A DNA stretch of 64,000 nt, from NCBI GenBank assembly GCA_036493595.1, contig DASXPN010000063.1, positions 1-64,000 on the forward strand, read 5' to 3'. Under the pieces are notes generated by a model, which had not been told where the DNA came from, did no database searches, and worked only from the letters and a program-made list of their open reading frames with translations. A program made the translations under genes and the position numbers. The first letter of the stretch is position 1. Each line of letters starts with the position of its first letter. Source of the stretch: DATAES01 sp036493595 (lineage in GTDB: Bacteria > Actinomycetota > Acidimicrobiia > Acidimicrobiales > JACDCH01). This document shows positions 32,420 to 42,700 of the stretch, one piece after another.

Positions 32420-33736
32420 GTGCTCCACACGCCCCTGCGCATCGGCGGAACGACGGCGGTGCGCAACCGGCTGTACCGCGCGCCTGTCCTCGAAGGTGCC
32501 GGCGACGACGACGGCTGCGTCGACGTCTACACGAAAGCCTTCGTCGACAACGCACGGCACGGGGTCGGCCTCGTCATCCAGGGCAGCGCGTGCATCTACG
32601 AGGAAGGCCGTACGTCACCCGGCATGACGTTGGTCGACACGCGCGACCGCGTGTTGCGGCTCGCGCCGATGGTCGACGCGGTGCATCGCGAGGGCGCCGC
32701 CATCTGGTTGCAAGCCGGTCACGGTGGGTTGTTCTCGATGGAGGCGTGGCACGAGCCGTACGCGTCGGCGCGCAAGGGTCCGCTTCTCGCGCCGAGTGTG
32801 CCGCGCTGGTACTTGAAGCCGGTGTTCCGGCGCGCGCCCGTGCACGCGATGACAACAGCCGAGGTGCACGCGATGTGCGAGCGGTACGGCGACGTCGCGA
32901 TGTGGGCGCGCGAAGCGGGCTATGACGGGATGCAACTCGCGTCGAGCAACGCCAAGCTGCTCGACCAGTTCCTGTCGCCCTTCTACAACCGGCGTACCGA
33001 CGAGTTCGGTGGTTCGTTCGATCGGCGCGCGCACGTCCTCGAGGTCATCCGCGCCCACGTCGCGCAACGAGCGGGCGCGGACTTCACCTGCACGGTCAAG
33101 GTCCCGGTGGCGGAGAAGGCGCCGCCCTTCACTCCCCGCACGAACTGGGAAGAGGGTTTGCGCCTGGCCCGACGGTGTGAAGACTTCGGATACGACTCCG
33201 TCACACCCGTCCATGTCTCCGTCTTGCCCGATACGACGCTCAGCCGGGGCGGCATCCCGAACTCGCTCTGGAAGAACAAGGCGATGGTGACGCGCTTCGA
33301 GCGGGCCGCGCCGAAGCGCTTCGAGCGTGCGGTGCTGCGGGCCGGATACGTGTTCGGTGGTGTCACCGCCCCCTTCGTTCCCGTGTGGAACCGCAGCCGC
33401 TTCGTCGCAGTCAAACGCTTGGTCGACATTCCGGTACTCGCAGTCGGCGGAATCCGCAGTGCCGGCGAGGTGCGCCAGATCCTCGACGACGGCGAAGCCG
33501 ACATGGTGGGCATCGGCCGCCCCTTCTACGCCGAGGCGTCACTGGCGTCGGTGCTGCTGGACGCAGGTGACGACGCGGACAGCGGCGAAGACGGAGCCAT
33601 CGCCCGCTGCCAGAACTCGAATCTGTGCGTGCCCGCGCAGATGCTCGGGATGAAGGGCGTCTGTTACAACCCCGCCGTGCGCGCCGCGACGGATCGCGCG
33701 GTAGGTGACATCGCGGTGCGGAGACGGCACCATTGA
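32420..33736 (+). CDS. old yellow enzyme family FMN oxidoreductase
   Basis: A 438-residue TIM-barrel flavoprotein. Motifs include VRNRLYRAPVLEG, AIWLQAGHGGLFS, YDGMQLASSNAKLLDQFLSP, NRRTDEFGGSFDRRAHVLEVI and IPVLAVGGIRSAGEVRQIL...DMVGIGRPFYAE. A C-terminal CQNSNLC...GVCYNP segment recalls the 4Fe-4S region of 2,4-dienoyl-CoA reductase-type relatives, but with fewer and differently spaced Cys, so cluster binding is doubtful. It reduces activated C=C bonds; substrate unknown. GTG start. The glutamate dehydrogenase starts 4 bp after its stop. Confidence 0.87.
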   Translation: MLHTPLRIGGTTAVRNRLYRAPVLEGAGDDDGCVDVYTKAFVDNARHGVGLVIQGSACIYEEGRTSPGMTLVDTRDRVLRLAPMVDAVHREGAAIWLQAGHGGLFSMEAWHEPYASARKGPLLAPSVPRWYLKPVFRRAPVHAMTTAEVHAMCERYGDVAMWAREAGYDGMQLASSNAKLLDQFLSPFYNRRTDEFGGSFDRRAHVLEVIRAHVAQRAGADFTCTVKVPVAEKAPPFTPRTNWEEGLRLARRCEDFGYDSVTPVHVSVLPDTTLSRGGIPNSLWKNKAMVTRFERAAPKRFERAVLRAGYVFGGVTAPFVPVWNRSRFVAVKRLVDIPVLAVGGIRSAGEVRQILDDGEADMVGIGRPFYAEASLASVLLDAGDDADSGEDGAIARCQNSNLCVPAQMLGMKGVCYNPAVRAATDRAVGDIAVRRRHH

Positions 33737-33740
33737 CGCC

Positions 33741-34982
33741 GTGCGGTCCTCCTGGGCCACGATCCTCGACCGGCTGGACGACGCCGCCGAGCTGATCGGC
33801 GTCGATCCGGCCATTCATCACAAGCTGCGGGTGCCGTCACGGGTGCTCGAGGTGGCGGTGCCGGTCCGCATGGACGACGGCATGGTCGAGGTCTTCCTCG
33901 GTTGGCGGGTGCAGCACGACACGTCGCGCGGACCCGGTAAGGGTGGGCTCCGATTCCATCCGAACCTCGACGTCGACGAGGTGAAGGCGCTCGCGATGTC
34001 GATGACGTTCAAGACCGCCATCGCGGACCTGCCGTTCGGTGGCGCGAAAGGTGGCGTCCGCTGCAATCCGGCAAGCCTCAGCCTCGGTGAGCTCGAGCGG
34101 ATCACACGTCGGTACACGTACGAGATCTCGCCCCTGTTGGGCCCCGACCGTGACATCCCCGCGCCGGACGTGAACACCGACGGCCGCGTCATGGCGTGGC
34201 TGATGGACACGCTCTCGATGACGTCCGGCAACTTCATGCCGGGCGCGGTCACCGGCAAGCCGATGGCGATCGGCGGCACACGCATGCACTCGGGCGCGAC
34301 GGCATCGGGTGTGGTCGGCTGCGTGCGCCGTGCCTTCGAAGGACTCGACATCGCGCTCGCGGGCAAGCGCGCAGTGATCGAGGGCTTCGGCAAGGTCGGT
34401 GGACCTCTCGCCTTCCTGCTGGCCTCCGCCGGCATGCGCATCGTCGCGGTGAGCGACATCGGTGGTGCGGTGGTGAACGAAGGCGGCCTCGACGTCGCGG
34501 CACTGGCCGAGCACGTGTCCTCCGCGAAGACCGTCGCGGGGTTCGCCGGGGGCGACGACCTCGCATCGGACGCGATCTACTCGCTGCCGTGCGAGCTGTT
34601 CGTCCCGGCCGCTCTGGGCGGCGTGATCACCGCCGAGGTGGCGGAGAAGCTCGCGGCGCGGGTCGTGGTGGAGGCGGCCAACGGTCCGACGACGCGGGAC
34701 GCGGAGCCGATCCTCGACCAGCGTGGCGTCGTCGTCGTACCCGACATTCTCGCCAACGCCGGAGGCGTGACGGCGTCGTACTTCGAGTGGGCGCAGGGCC
34801 GCCAGGGCTACGCGTGGGACGAGGAGACGGTGGCCGACCGGCTCCGCCGCCGCATGGACAACGCCTTCACCGCGGTGTGGACCAAGGCCGAGTCGCTCGA
34901 CGTGTCGTTGCGTCGCGCCGCGTTCGCCATCGGACTGGAGCGCCTCGCCGCGGCGATCGAAGCCCGCGGCCTGTTCCCCTGA
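33741..34982 (+). CDS. Glu/Leu/Phe/Val dehydrogenase (copy 1)
   Basis: A 413-residue glutamate-type dehydrogenase. It has GWRVQHDTSRGPGKGGLRFH, the catalytic-Lys motif LPFGGAKGGVRCNP, DIPAPDVNTDGRVMAWLMD, the NAD fold VIEGFGKVGGPLAF and VPDILANAGGVTASYFEWAQ. It interconverts glutamate and 2-oxoglutarate or acts on other amino acids. GTG 33741 avoids a long overlap with the preceding gene. A second homologue lies at 49.7 kb and differs in sequence, so division of labour is likely. Confidence 0.92.
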   Translation: MRSSWATILDRLDDAAELIGVDPAIHHKLRVPSRVLEVAVPVRMDDGMVEVFLGWRVQHDTSRGPGKGGLRFHPNLDVDEVKALAMSMTFKTAIADLPFGGAKGGVRCNPASLSLGELERITRRYTYEISPLLGPDRDIPAPDVNTDGRVMAWLMDTLSMTSGNFMPGAVTGKPMAIGGTRMHSGATASGVVGCVRRAFEGLDIALAGKRAVIEGFGKVGGPLAFLLASAGMRIVAVSDIGGAVVNEGGLDVAALAEHVSSAKTVAGFAGGDDLASDAIYSLPCELFVPAALGGVITAEVAEKLAARVVVEAANGPTTRDAEPILDQRGVVVVPDILANAGGVTASYFEWAQGRQGYAWDEETVADRLRRRMDNAFTAVWTKAESLDVSLRRAAFAIGLERLAAAIEARGLFP

Positions 34983-35028
34983 CCCACTTGCTGCCGACCA
35001 TCGTGGAGAAAACGGGCGCTTGACCTGT

Positions 35029-35044
35029 ACGAACAGGTGTTCGA
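35029..35044 (+). promoter_or_regulatory. LexA (SOS) box of imuA'-imuB
   Basis: ACGAACAGGTGTTCGA matches the actinobacterial LexA site (TCGAAC-N4-GTTCGA) at 14 of 16 positions, counting the free spacer. It ends 10 bp before ATG 35055, so LexA binding would block this promoter. Confidence 0.85.
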
Positions 35045-35054
35045 TACTGGTCGG

Positions 35055-35774
35055 ATGCGGAGCGGGGCGACTGCATCTGCCGAGTCCCTGGCCCGCCTCC
35101 ACGAGGTCGCGGCCAGGGCGAGACCAGTGGCCCTCGCACGTGAGCAGACACTTCCCGTGCTCGAGCCGATGCAGCCGTTGTTCCCCGAAGGTCTGCGGCG
35201 GGGGAGCACGGTCGGCATCGAGCGGTCGACGTCACTCGCGCTGGCGCTGGTGGCGGGCCCGAGTGGCGAGAGTTCGTGGCTCGCGGTTGTCGGGATGTCG
35301 TCGCTCGGTCTCGCCGCGGCGGCAGAGCTCGGTGTCGATCTCGAGCATCTCGTGGTGGTTGCCGATCCACCGGCACCTTCGTGGTCGACGGTCGTGGCCA
35401 CGCTGGTCGACGCGTTCGACATCGTGCTCGTCCGTCCTCGCCGCCGAATCGGTGCCGCCGACGCGCGCCGGTTGACGGCGCGTGCGCGCGAGCGCGGCTC
35501 GGTGCTCGTCGTGCTCGACGGTGGATCGCACGGCAACACCGCGTGGCCCGACGCGCCGGATGTCGCGCTGTCGATCACGAGCTCTGAGTGGCACGGCATC
35601 GGTAACGGTCACGGGCACCTGAGCGCTCGTCGCGTCCACGTCGAAGCAACCGGACGTCGAGCAGCGGCACGGACACGACACGTCTCGTTGTGGTTGCCCG
35701 CAGCGGACGGAGGTGTCGCGGCCGGCGGCGAGCTGGCTGAAGTCCGTCCGCTCCGCGCCGAGCGCACCGCATGA
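35055..35774 (+). CDS. imuA': ImuA'-like RecA-related mutasome accessory protein
   Basis: A 239-residue protein with a RecA-like core: LPVLEPMQPLFPEGLRRGSTVGI, LAVVGMSSLGLAAAAELGV, VLVRPRRRIGAADARRLTARAR and VLVVLDGG. No Walker A P-loop is evident, as usual for ImuA' proteins. In mycobacteria ImuA' with ImuB and DnaE2 carries out damage-induced translesion synthesis. ATG 35055 follows the LexA box; the in-frame GTG at 35037 lies inside it and is unlikely. It overlaps imuB by 4 nt (ATGA). Confidence 0.85.
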   Translation: MRSGATASAESLARLHEVAARARPVALAREQTLPVLEPMQPLFPEGLRRGSTVGIERSTSLALALVAGPSGESSWLAVVGMSSLGLAAAAELGVDLEHLVVVADPPAPSWSTVVATLVDAFDIVLVRPRRRIGAADARRLTARARERGSVLVVLDGGSHGNTAWPDAPDVALSITSSEWHGIGNGHGHLSARRVHVEATGRRAAARTRHVSLWLPAADGGVAAGGELAEVRPLRAERTA

Positions 35775-37354
35775 GCCGCACCGTCTCGCATGCCGTTCGG
35801 ACGTTGGCGGTGCGGTGCCCGGACTGGCCGGTCGTCGCCGCCGGAGCGGCGCTCGACGAGCCGGCGGCGGTGTTCTTCGCCAACCGGGTGGTGGCGTCGT
35901 CGCCGGCTGCTCGTGATGCAGGAGTCGACGTCGGTTTGCGCCGCCGCGAGTCGCAGCGCAGGTGCCCCGAGCTCGCCGTTCTCGATCACGACCCGGGACG
36001 TGACGCGCGCGCCTTCGAGCCCGTTGTCGCCGCGCTCGACGAGTTGACGCCGCGCATCGAAGTATCGGTGCCGGGACAGTGCGCGTTCCCCACTCGCGGT
36101 CCGGCTCGGTACTTCGGTGGCGACGACGCGTTGGCGCAGCGCGCCCGTTCACTCGCTGTCGAAGCAGTGGAAGGTCGCGTCCCGGTCCACGTCGGTATCG
36201 CCGACGGTCCGTTCGCGGCCGCGCTCGCCGCGGTCGCGGACCCACCGTGTGTCGTCCCGCGTGGCGCAAGCGCGCCGTTCTTGTCGCCGCTCCCGCTCGG
36301 CACGCTCGAACGTCCCGACCTCGTCGACGTGTTGCACCGGCTCGGCTTGCGCACGCTCGGCGACCTCGCCGCGCTGCCGGCCACCGACGTGCTCGCCCGC
36401 TTCGGCAACGAGGGCGCGCTCGCGCATCGACTCGCGTCGGGGCTCGACGAGCGTGCGCCCGACACGCGACCGCTGTCACCCGAGCTCACGGTCGAAGCGG
36501 AGATCGATCCACCCGCGGAGCGAGTCGACACCGCCGCGTTCGTCGGGCGTTCGCTGGCGGCTGAGCTCCACGAACGTCTCGCGACGCGCGGCCACGCCTG
36601 CGCGCGCGTGTTGATCGTGGCCGAGACCGAACACGGCGAACGGCTCGAACGGTTGTGGCGTCTCGATCAGGCGATGGCTGGTGCATCTGCCGGTGTGATC
36701 GCCGATCGCGTGCGCTGGCAGCTCGACGGTTGGCTCAACGGCACCGCGGCGCGCCGCCCGACCGCGGGCATCAGCCTCCTGCGACTGGTGCCCGACGAGC
36801 TCGCACCCGCGGCCGGACGCCAGCTCGGGTTCTGGGGAGGTGCGGCGGGCGCGGACGAGCGAGTGGTGCGCGCCCTCGCCCGCCTCGAAGGCATCCTCGG
36901 CCCTGATGCGGTGACGGTGCCCGAGTGGCGAGGCGGTCGCAGCCCGGGCGAGCAAGTGCAGCTGATTCCCGCGGCGGCCGTCGACATCACCGTCGAACGT
37001 CCGAGCGCGCATCCCGGTTGGCTCACCGAACCGTGGCCGGGACAGTTGGGGGCGCCGTCACCGGCGACCGTCGCGTCCGAACCTGTCGCAGTCGATGTCG
37101 TCGACGACAACGACGTACCGGTGCAAGTGAACGGCCGCGGCATGTTGTCGTCACCGCCGACTCGATTGACGATCGGTGCGCACCGGTCGTACCCGATCGT
37201 CGCGTGGGCCGGCCCGTGGCCGGTCGAAGAACGTTGGTGGGACGGTTCGAGCCGCCGCCGTCTCGCCCGCTTCCAGTTGGTGACGGACGACGGCGTGGCC
37301 CGGCTCGTCACCGTCGAAGGCGGACGTTGGTGGCTCGCCGCCGTCTATGACTGA
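35771..37354 (+). CDS. imuB: ImuB, catalytically inactive Y-family polymerase homologue
   Basis: A 527-residue DinB-related protein. It begins RTLAVRCPDWPVVAAG, a typical ImuB start, and has polymerase palm/thumb segments (PGQCAFPTRGPARYFGGDD, VHVGIADGPFAAALAA, LHRLGLRTLGDLAALP) plus a long C-terminal region. ImuB lacks the Y-family catalytic acidic triad; in the segment around GPARYFGG the usual Asp-Glu pair is missing. ImuB bridges DnaE2 and the beta clamp. The start codon overlaps the imuA' stop. A hairpin follows the stop. Confidence 0.9.
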   Translation: MSRTVSHAVRTLAVRCPDWPVVAAGAALDEPAAVFFANRVVASSPAARDAGVDVGLRRRESQRRCPELAVLDHDPGRDARAFEPVVAALDELTPRIEVSVPGQCAFPTRGPARYFGGDDALAQRARSLAVEAVEGRVPVHVGIADGPFAAALAAVADPPCVVPRGASAPFLSPLPLGTLERPDLVDVLHRLGLRTLGDLAALPATDVLARFGNEGALAHRLASGLDERAPDTRPLSPELTVEAEIDPPAERVDTAAFVGRSLAAELHERLATRGHACARVLIVAETEHGERLERLWRLDQAMAGASAGVIADRVRWQLDGWLNGTAARRPTAGISLLRLVPDELAPAAGRQLGFWGGAAGADERVVRALARLEGILGPDAVTVPEWRGGRSPGEQVQLIPAAAVDITVERPSAHPGWLTEPWPGQLGAPSPATVASEPVAVDVVDDNDVPVQVNGRGMLSSPPTRLTIGAHRSYPIVAWAGPWPVEERWWDGSSRRRLARFQLVTDDGVARLVTVEGGRWWLAAVYD

Positions 37355-37357
37355 CGT

Positions 37358-37387
37358 CGGGCCGTGGCCCTAGAAGGCCACGGCCCG
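37358..37387. terminator. 12-bp hairpin between imuB and dyp
   Basis: CGGGCCGTGGCC and GGCCACGGCCCG pair perfectly around CTAGAA, 3 bp after the imuB stop. Both flanking genes converge here, so it can serve either strand, though no T-run follows. Confidence 0.75.
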
Positions 37388-37447
37388 GAGAACAGCAACA
37401 AAGCGAACAGCAACAAAGAGAACAGCAACAAAGAGAACAGCACCAAG
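37388..37447. repeat. 15-bp tandem repeat (x4)
   Basis: Four units of GMGAACAGCAACAAA; the last is diverged. It fills the space between the hairpin and the stop of the DyP gene, outside any recognised reading frame. Confidence 0.85.
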
Positions 37448-37454
37448 AGCAAGC

Positions 37455-38378
37455 TCAGGCGAGCATCGCGTCCAGGGTCTCGACGGACGGGGCGAAGTAG
37501 AACGAGCCCGACGCCGGTGTCGAGTAGTCGGTGATCGAATCGCGCGCATAGCCGTTGTTGCCGTAGATCGCCTCCATGCGCTCACGCATCGGCGCCTGCT
37601 CGTTGCAGAAGCCCATGAAGTACAGGCCGACCGTGCCGTCGTGGAACGCGTACGGCGTGGAGCGACGGACCATCTCGCCCCGCTTCGGCTTCGAGTCGTC
37701 CGCCGTGTCGCCCTCGCGCAGCTCGACGTGGCTCAGGTGCGAGGTCGGGATCTGTGTCTTCAGTCGCTCGGAGTCGGCCTTCTTGCGACCGAACACGTTC
37801 TCCTGATCGGCAAGTGGAAGCCCGTGGAAGTAGTTGAGATCGTGCACCCAACGCTGCGCGATGCAGAACGCTCCGCCGGCGCCGGGCTTGCCGTCGGGCA
37901 CGATGGCGCGGTCGTGTTGGTAATCGGGCTCGGGGTTGCCGGTGCCGTCGATGAAGCCGCTGAGGTCCAGGCTGTTGCGGTAGATGAACGTGGGCGTCTC
38001 GCGCGCAACGGTCATGTGGCCTGCGACTTTCGTGCGGAAGTTGAACTGCGCCTCCCAGCAGAGGTCCTTCTCGTCGGCGTGGATCCAGAGCAACAGCTCT
38101 TCTTGCGTACCCTTCGCCACCTTGCCGTCGGACGACTCGTAGCCCGGGTACGGCTGGAAGTCCTCGGGGATGTCGCCGGTCATGTCGGCCAGCAACGTGG
38201 GGCCGAAGAGGAGGCACACGTTGACCGGGGTGGTCACGCCGACCTGTGAGCCGAGTGCCCGCACCTCGCGCATCGCCTCCTTGATCACGTCGAGGTCAGC
38301 TCCCTCGGTGCGGCTCAAGTGCGTGTACCACTGGTACTTGGCCAGGTTGGTGAGGATCGCGTGCTGAGGGTTGGGCAT
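37455..38378 (-). CDS. DyP-type heme peroxidase
   Basis: A 307-residue dye-decolourising peroxidase. The distal GxxDG motif reads LSGFIDGTGNPEPD, the proximal heme His is in TSHLSHVEL, and a later RRSTPYAFHDGTVGLYFMGF holds the conserved distal Arg region. There is no Tat signal, so it is cytosolic or packaged; no encapsulin is adjacent. Members oxidise dyes, phenols and other substrates with H2O2. It lies on the opposite strand between imuB and dnaE2. Confidence 0.93.
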   Translation of the reverse strand: MPNPQHAILTNLAKYQWYTHLSRTEGADLDVIKEAMREVRALGSQVGVTTPVNVCLLFGPTLLADMTGDIPEDFQPYPGYESSDGKVAKGTQEELLLWIHADEKDLCWEAQFNFRTKVAGHMTVARETPTFIYRNSLDLSGFIDGTGNPEPDYQHDRAIVPDGKPGAGGAFCIAQRWVHDLNYFHGLPLADQENVFGRKKADSERLKTQIPTSHLSHVELREGDTADDSKPKRGEMVRRSTPYAFHDGTVGLYFMGFCNEQAPMRERMEAIYGNNGYARDSITDYSTPASGSFYFAPSVETLDAMLA

Positions 38379-38480
38379 TCCGTTTCGCCTTCCGTAACTG
38401 TCGTCTCCGAACCCGTCTTTCCTAGCGCGTTCGGGCGACCTCCCGCACCGGCCGAGCGTGAGCGGCCGCCGGGCTACGAA

Positions 38481-39695
38481 TCAGGCGGGCACGGGGACGC
38501 GGTCGATGACCGGGCCCATGAGGTCCTCGAAGTTGTCGCGGTAGAACGCGTCACGCACCTGGTCGGACGCGTCGCCGAGGGAGGCCTCGAATCGCTCGAC
38601 CGGCCGGCGGCCGCCTTCGACGTGCGGGTAGTCGGACGAGAACATGCACACGCCCGGACCGGCCTGCTCGATGATCCATCCGACGTCCTCGGTCGGGTAC
38701 GGCGTGGCCCGCACCTGTCGTTGCACGTACTCGCTCGGCCTCATCGACAGCGCTTGCAATCGCTCCTCGTGGCGGGCGAAGGCGTCGAACGCCGACTCCA
38801 TCTGGCGCATCCATGACGGCATCCAGATCGCACCTTGCTCGATGACGCCGATGCGAAGGTCGGGGAAGCGTTCGAGCACGCCGTCGAAGATCATCGTGGC
38901 GAGCGTCTGCATCGGAGGGCGGGGGATGCCCATGTAGTCGACCGAGCGGAAGTTCTCCTCGCCACCATGGAAGTCCGGCGGGATCGGCAGGCCGTTGTCG
39001 AAGTAGGCGTGCTCGATGAGGTCGCCCGTGCCGCCGACGTGGAACACGACCGGGACGCGCGCCTCCTCGGCGCGGGCCCACACCGGGTCGAGGCCGATGT
39101 GGCTCGGCGAGTGGGTGCGCGGACAGCCGGACGCAACGAGGACCGCGCCCGTTCCGGCCTCGAGCACCTCATCGGTCATCGCCGCGGCGCGCTCGAAGTC
39201 GGCCAGCGGGACGTAGCAGGTCGCGAGCAGCCGCGCGTCGACCGAGCAGAAGTCGAGCATCCCGCGGTTGTGGGCGCGCGCCGCGCCGTACGCGAAGTCG
39301 AGGTCGTCGCCGTGCTCCCAGTCGCGTAGCCGGCGGTTGTGGAACGTGTTGAACACGAGTTGGCTGGCGACGCCGATCAGGTCCAGCGCGCGCGGCCGAT
39401 CGTCGGCGATGAACGAACCCGTCGCGGCGAAGTTCTTGCGCAGCATGATCTCGTCGGCCTCGACGGCGCGGTACTCGTCGGACGCGTGTTTGCGCTCGAG
39501 CTTCTGGAACGCCGCCTCGAGATCGCGCAGCTGCTCGGCCGGGTCGCCGGTCTGTCGCAGCTCGTTGCCGCTCTCGAGCCGCAGCGGCTGGATCCGGTCA
39601 CGGATCTCCGGGTCGGCGTAGTCACGCAGCCAGGTGGGTGTCTCCATGATGTGCGCGTCGGCGTCATGGACGATCCGACCCTCGACGTACGGCAT
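38481..39695 (-). CDS. amidohydrolase family protein (metal-dependent TIM barrel)
   Basis: A 404-residue protein of the amidohydrolase-2 family. It has the N-terminal metal pair DADAHIME (H-x-x-E-like), ACSMV-type TCYVPLADFERAA, the metal His in VVFHVGGTGDLI, IEQGAIWMPSWM, and C-terminal CMFSSDYPHVEGGRRP with the conserved Asp. Relatives decarboxylate or hydrolyse ring substrates; substrate unknown. It is divergent from dnaE2; only 48 bp, containing a LexA box, separate the two starts. Confidence 0.87.
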   Translation of the reverse strand: MPYVEGRIVHDADAHIMETPTWLRDYADPEIRDRIQPLRLESGNELRQTGDPAEQLRDLEAAFQKLERKHASDEYRAVEADEIMLRKNFAATGSFIADDRPRALDLIGVASQLVFNTFHNRRLRDWEHGDDLDFAYGAARAHNRGMLDFCSVDARLLATCYVPLADFERAAAMTDEVLEAGTGAVLVASGCPRTHSPSHIGLDPVWARAEEARVPVVFHVGGTGDLIEHAYFDNGLPIPPDFHGGEENFRSVDYMGIPRPPMQTLATMIFDGVLERFPDLRIGVIEQGAIWMPSWMRQMESAFDAFARHEERLQALSMRPSEYVQRQVRATPYPTEDVGWIIEQAGPGVCMFSSDYPHVEGGRRPVERFEASLGDASDQVRDAFYRDNFEDLMGPVIDRVPVPA

Positions 39696-39714
39696 GCAAA
39701 CTTCCTCTCGTCAG

Positions 39715-39730
39715 GCGAACACTTGTTCGA
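39715..39730 (+). promoter_or_regulatory. LexA (SOS) box of dnaE2
   Basis: GCGAACACTTGTTCGA carries the GAAC-N4-GTTCGA core, 13 bp before GTG 39744. It also lies 19 bp upstream of the divergent amidohydrolase start, so that gene could be affected. Confidence 0.85.
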
Positions 39731-39743
39731 TAGACTCGACTTC

Positions 39744-42700
39744 GTGGGCTTCAACAACCCAGCGATGCCGTGGTCCGAGCTCGAGCGTCGCCTCTCCGAC
39801 AAACGGTCCGACAATCGCTCCGACAAACGGTCTGACGATCGGCCTTCGAGCGATCGTATTGCCGGTCGTCCGAGCAACGTACCCGCTTCGGCAAACGGGG
39901 GCGATAGTCCTGCTTGGTCCCGTAAGCGCCAGCCGTTCGAGCCGCGAGTGCAGCGGCGGCACGGCTCGGTGCCGTACGCGGAGTTGCACTGTCACTCCAA
40001 CTTCAGCTTTCTCGACGGCGCGTCGCATCCCGAGGAGTTGGTGGAGGAGGCAGCCCGTCTCGGTCTCGAAGCGCTCGCGCTCATCGACCACGATGGGTTC
40101 TACGGCGTCGTGCGCTTCGCGGAAGCGGCGCGCGAAGTCGGGATGCCGACGGTGTTCGGTGCCGAGCTCAGCTTCGAGCTGCGCAAGCCCCAGAACGGTG
40201 AAGCTGATCCTGAGGGGCATCACCTCGTCGTGGTGGCGCGCGATCCGCAGGGCTACGCCCGCCTGGCTCGCACCATCAGCGGCGCGCAGCTGCGCGGGCG
40301 CGAGAAGGGCAAGCCCCTCTATTCGATGTCCGAGCTCGCGCAGCTGCACGGCGGGCACTGGCTCGTGCTCACTGGTTGTCGCAAAGGCATGGTGCCGGGC
40401 GCGCTGGTGCGTGACGGTCCCGCGGCAGCCGCCCGCGCGCTGGCCGACCTCGTCGCGGTGTTCGGGAAGGACAACGTGGCGGTCGAGCTGTGGGATCACG
40501 GCGATCCGCTCGACTCCGCTCGCAACGACGCGCTCATCCAGATCGCGGCGAGGGCGGGGGTCGAGTGTGTCGCCACCAACAACGTGCACTACGCGCAACA
40601 GTCGCAACGTCCACTCGCCACCGCGCTTGCCGCCGTCCGCGCCCGTCGCAGCCTCGACGAGCTCGACGGCTGGTTGCCGGCCGCGTCGATCGCGCACTTG
40701 CGCGCCGGCTTCGAGCAACAGCACGTGTTCCGTCGCTACCCGGGTGTGGTCGAGCGCGCCGCCGCGCTCGGGCTCGAGTGTGCGTTCGACCTCCATCTCG
40801 TCGCCCCGAATCTGCCGCCGTACCCGTGTCCCGACGGTCTCGACGAGATGCAGTACCTGCGCCGCCTGACCGAACAGGGCGCGGCTCGGCGCTATGGCGG
40901 GCGCGGCGATCCGTCGACCGCCAAGGCGTACGCGCAGATCGACCACGAGCTCGCGCTCATCGACTCGCTCGGCTTCCCCGGCTACTTCCTCATCGTGTGG
41001 GACATCGTCGAGTTCTGCCGCCGAGCGAACATCTACTGCCAAGGCCGTGGGTCTGCGGCGAACAGCGCGGTCTGCTACGCGCTCGGCATCACCAACGCGG
41101 ACGCGGTCGCGCTCGGTTTGCTGTTCGAGCGCTTCCTCTCACCCGAACGCGACGGTCCACCGGACATCGACATCGACATCGAGAGCACGCGCCGCGAAGA
41201 AGCGATCCAGTACGTGTACGAGCGATACGACCGTGAGCACGCCGCGCAGGTCGCCAACGTCATCACGTACCGCGCCAAGTCATCGATCCGTGACATGGCG
41301 AAGGCGCTCGGCTACTCGACCGGCCAGCAGGATGCGTGGTCGAAGCAGGCCGACCCGTGGGGTCCGCTCGACACAACCATCAAACAGCAACAGCACGAAC
41401 ATCAGATCCCGACCCCCGTGTTGGAGCTGGCGCGGCAGGTCGAGCACTTCCCCCGCCATCTCGGCATCCACTCGGGCGGCATGGTGATCTGCGACCGCCC
41501 GATCGTCGAGGTGTGTCCCATCGAATGGGGACGCTTCACCGGGCGCAACGGCACCGGGGAGGAGCCGATCCGTTCGGTGCTGCAGTGGGACAAGGACGAC
41601 TGCGCGGCGGCCGGGCTCGTGAAATTCGACCTGCTCGGGCTCGGGATGTTGAGCGCGCTGCACTACACGCTCGATTTCGTGCACGAGCACCGTCGCACGA
41701 ACGGTGACGATCCGATCGGGCTCGCCACCGTCCCCCAAGACGATGCCGTCTACGACATGTTGTGCCGCGCCGACTCGGTCGGTGTGTTCCAAGTCGAGTC
41801 GCGCGCGCAGATGGCCACGTTGCCGCGGCTCAAGCCTCGTTGCTTCTACGACCTCGTGGTCGAGGTCGCGCTCATCCGCCCCGGTCCGATCCAAGGCGGC
41901 TCGGTGCACCCGTACATCCGGCGCCGCAACGGCACGGAGCCGGTGACGTATCTGCACCCATTGCTCGAGCCGGTGCTGAAGAAGACGCTCGGGGTGCCTC
42001 TGTTTCAAGAGCAGCTCATGCAGATCGCCATCGAGATCGCCGGCTTCACGCCGGGGGAGGCCGATCAGCTCCGCCAGGCGATGGCGTCGAAGCGGAGCCG
42101 TGAACGCATGGAGCGCATCCGCCAGCGCCTCTACGACGGCATGGCCGAGCGCGGTGTGGTCGGTGACATCGCGGACCAGATGTGGGACAAGCTCTCGGCG
42201 TTCGCCAACTACGGCTTCCCCGAGAGCCACTCGGTGAGCTTCGCCTACCTCGTGTACGCGAGCTCGTGGCTCAAGCGGTTCTATCCCGCGTCGTTCTGCG
42301 CGGGTTTGCTCAACGCGCAGCCGATGGGCTTCTACTCGCCGCACTCGTTGGTGCAGGACGCGCGCCGCCACGGAGTCGAGGTGCGCACGCCCGACCTCAA
42401 CGAGTCGGGGGCGAAGGCGACGCTCGAGATCGAACCGGGCATGGATCTTGCGCCGGCATCGCACGACGCGCCACCCGCGGTGTGGGGTAAGGCCGGGCCG
42501 ATCGTCCGGCTCGGCATCGGTTCGGTGCGCGGCATCGGCGAAGAGCTGGCCGCCGAGATCGCGTCCGGCCGCCCGTACGACTCGATGGAGGACTTGGCGC
42601 GCCGGGTGCCGTCGCTCTCATTGCCCCAACTCGAGGCGATGGCCACCGCCGGTGCGTTCGGCTGCTTCGACCTGGCGCGCCGCGAGGCGTTGTGGTCGGT

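Noticed and set aside
37388..37447. CRISPR-like array in the 15-bp tandem repeat
   Set aside because: No unique spacers between units and no cas genes; simple tandem repeat.
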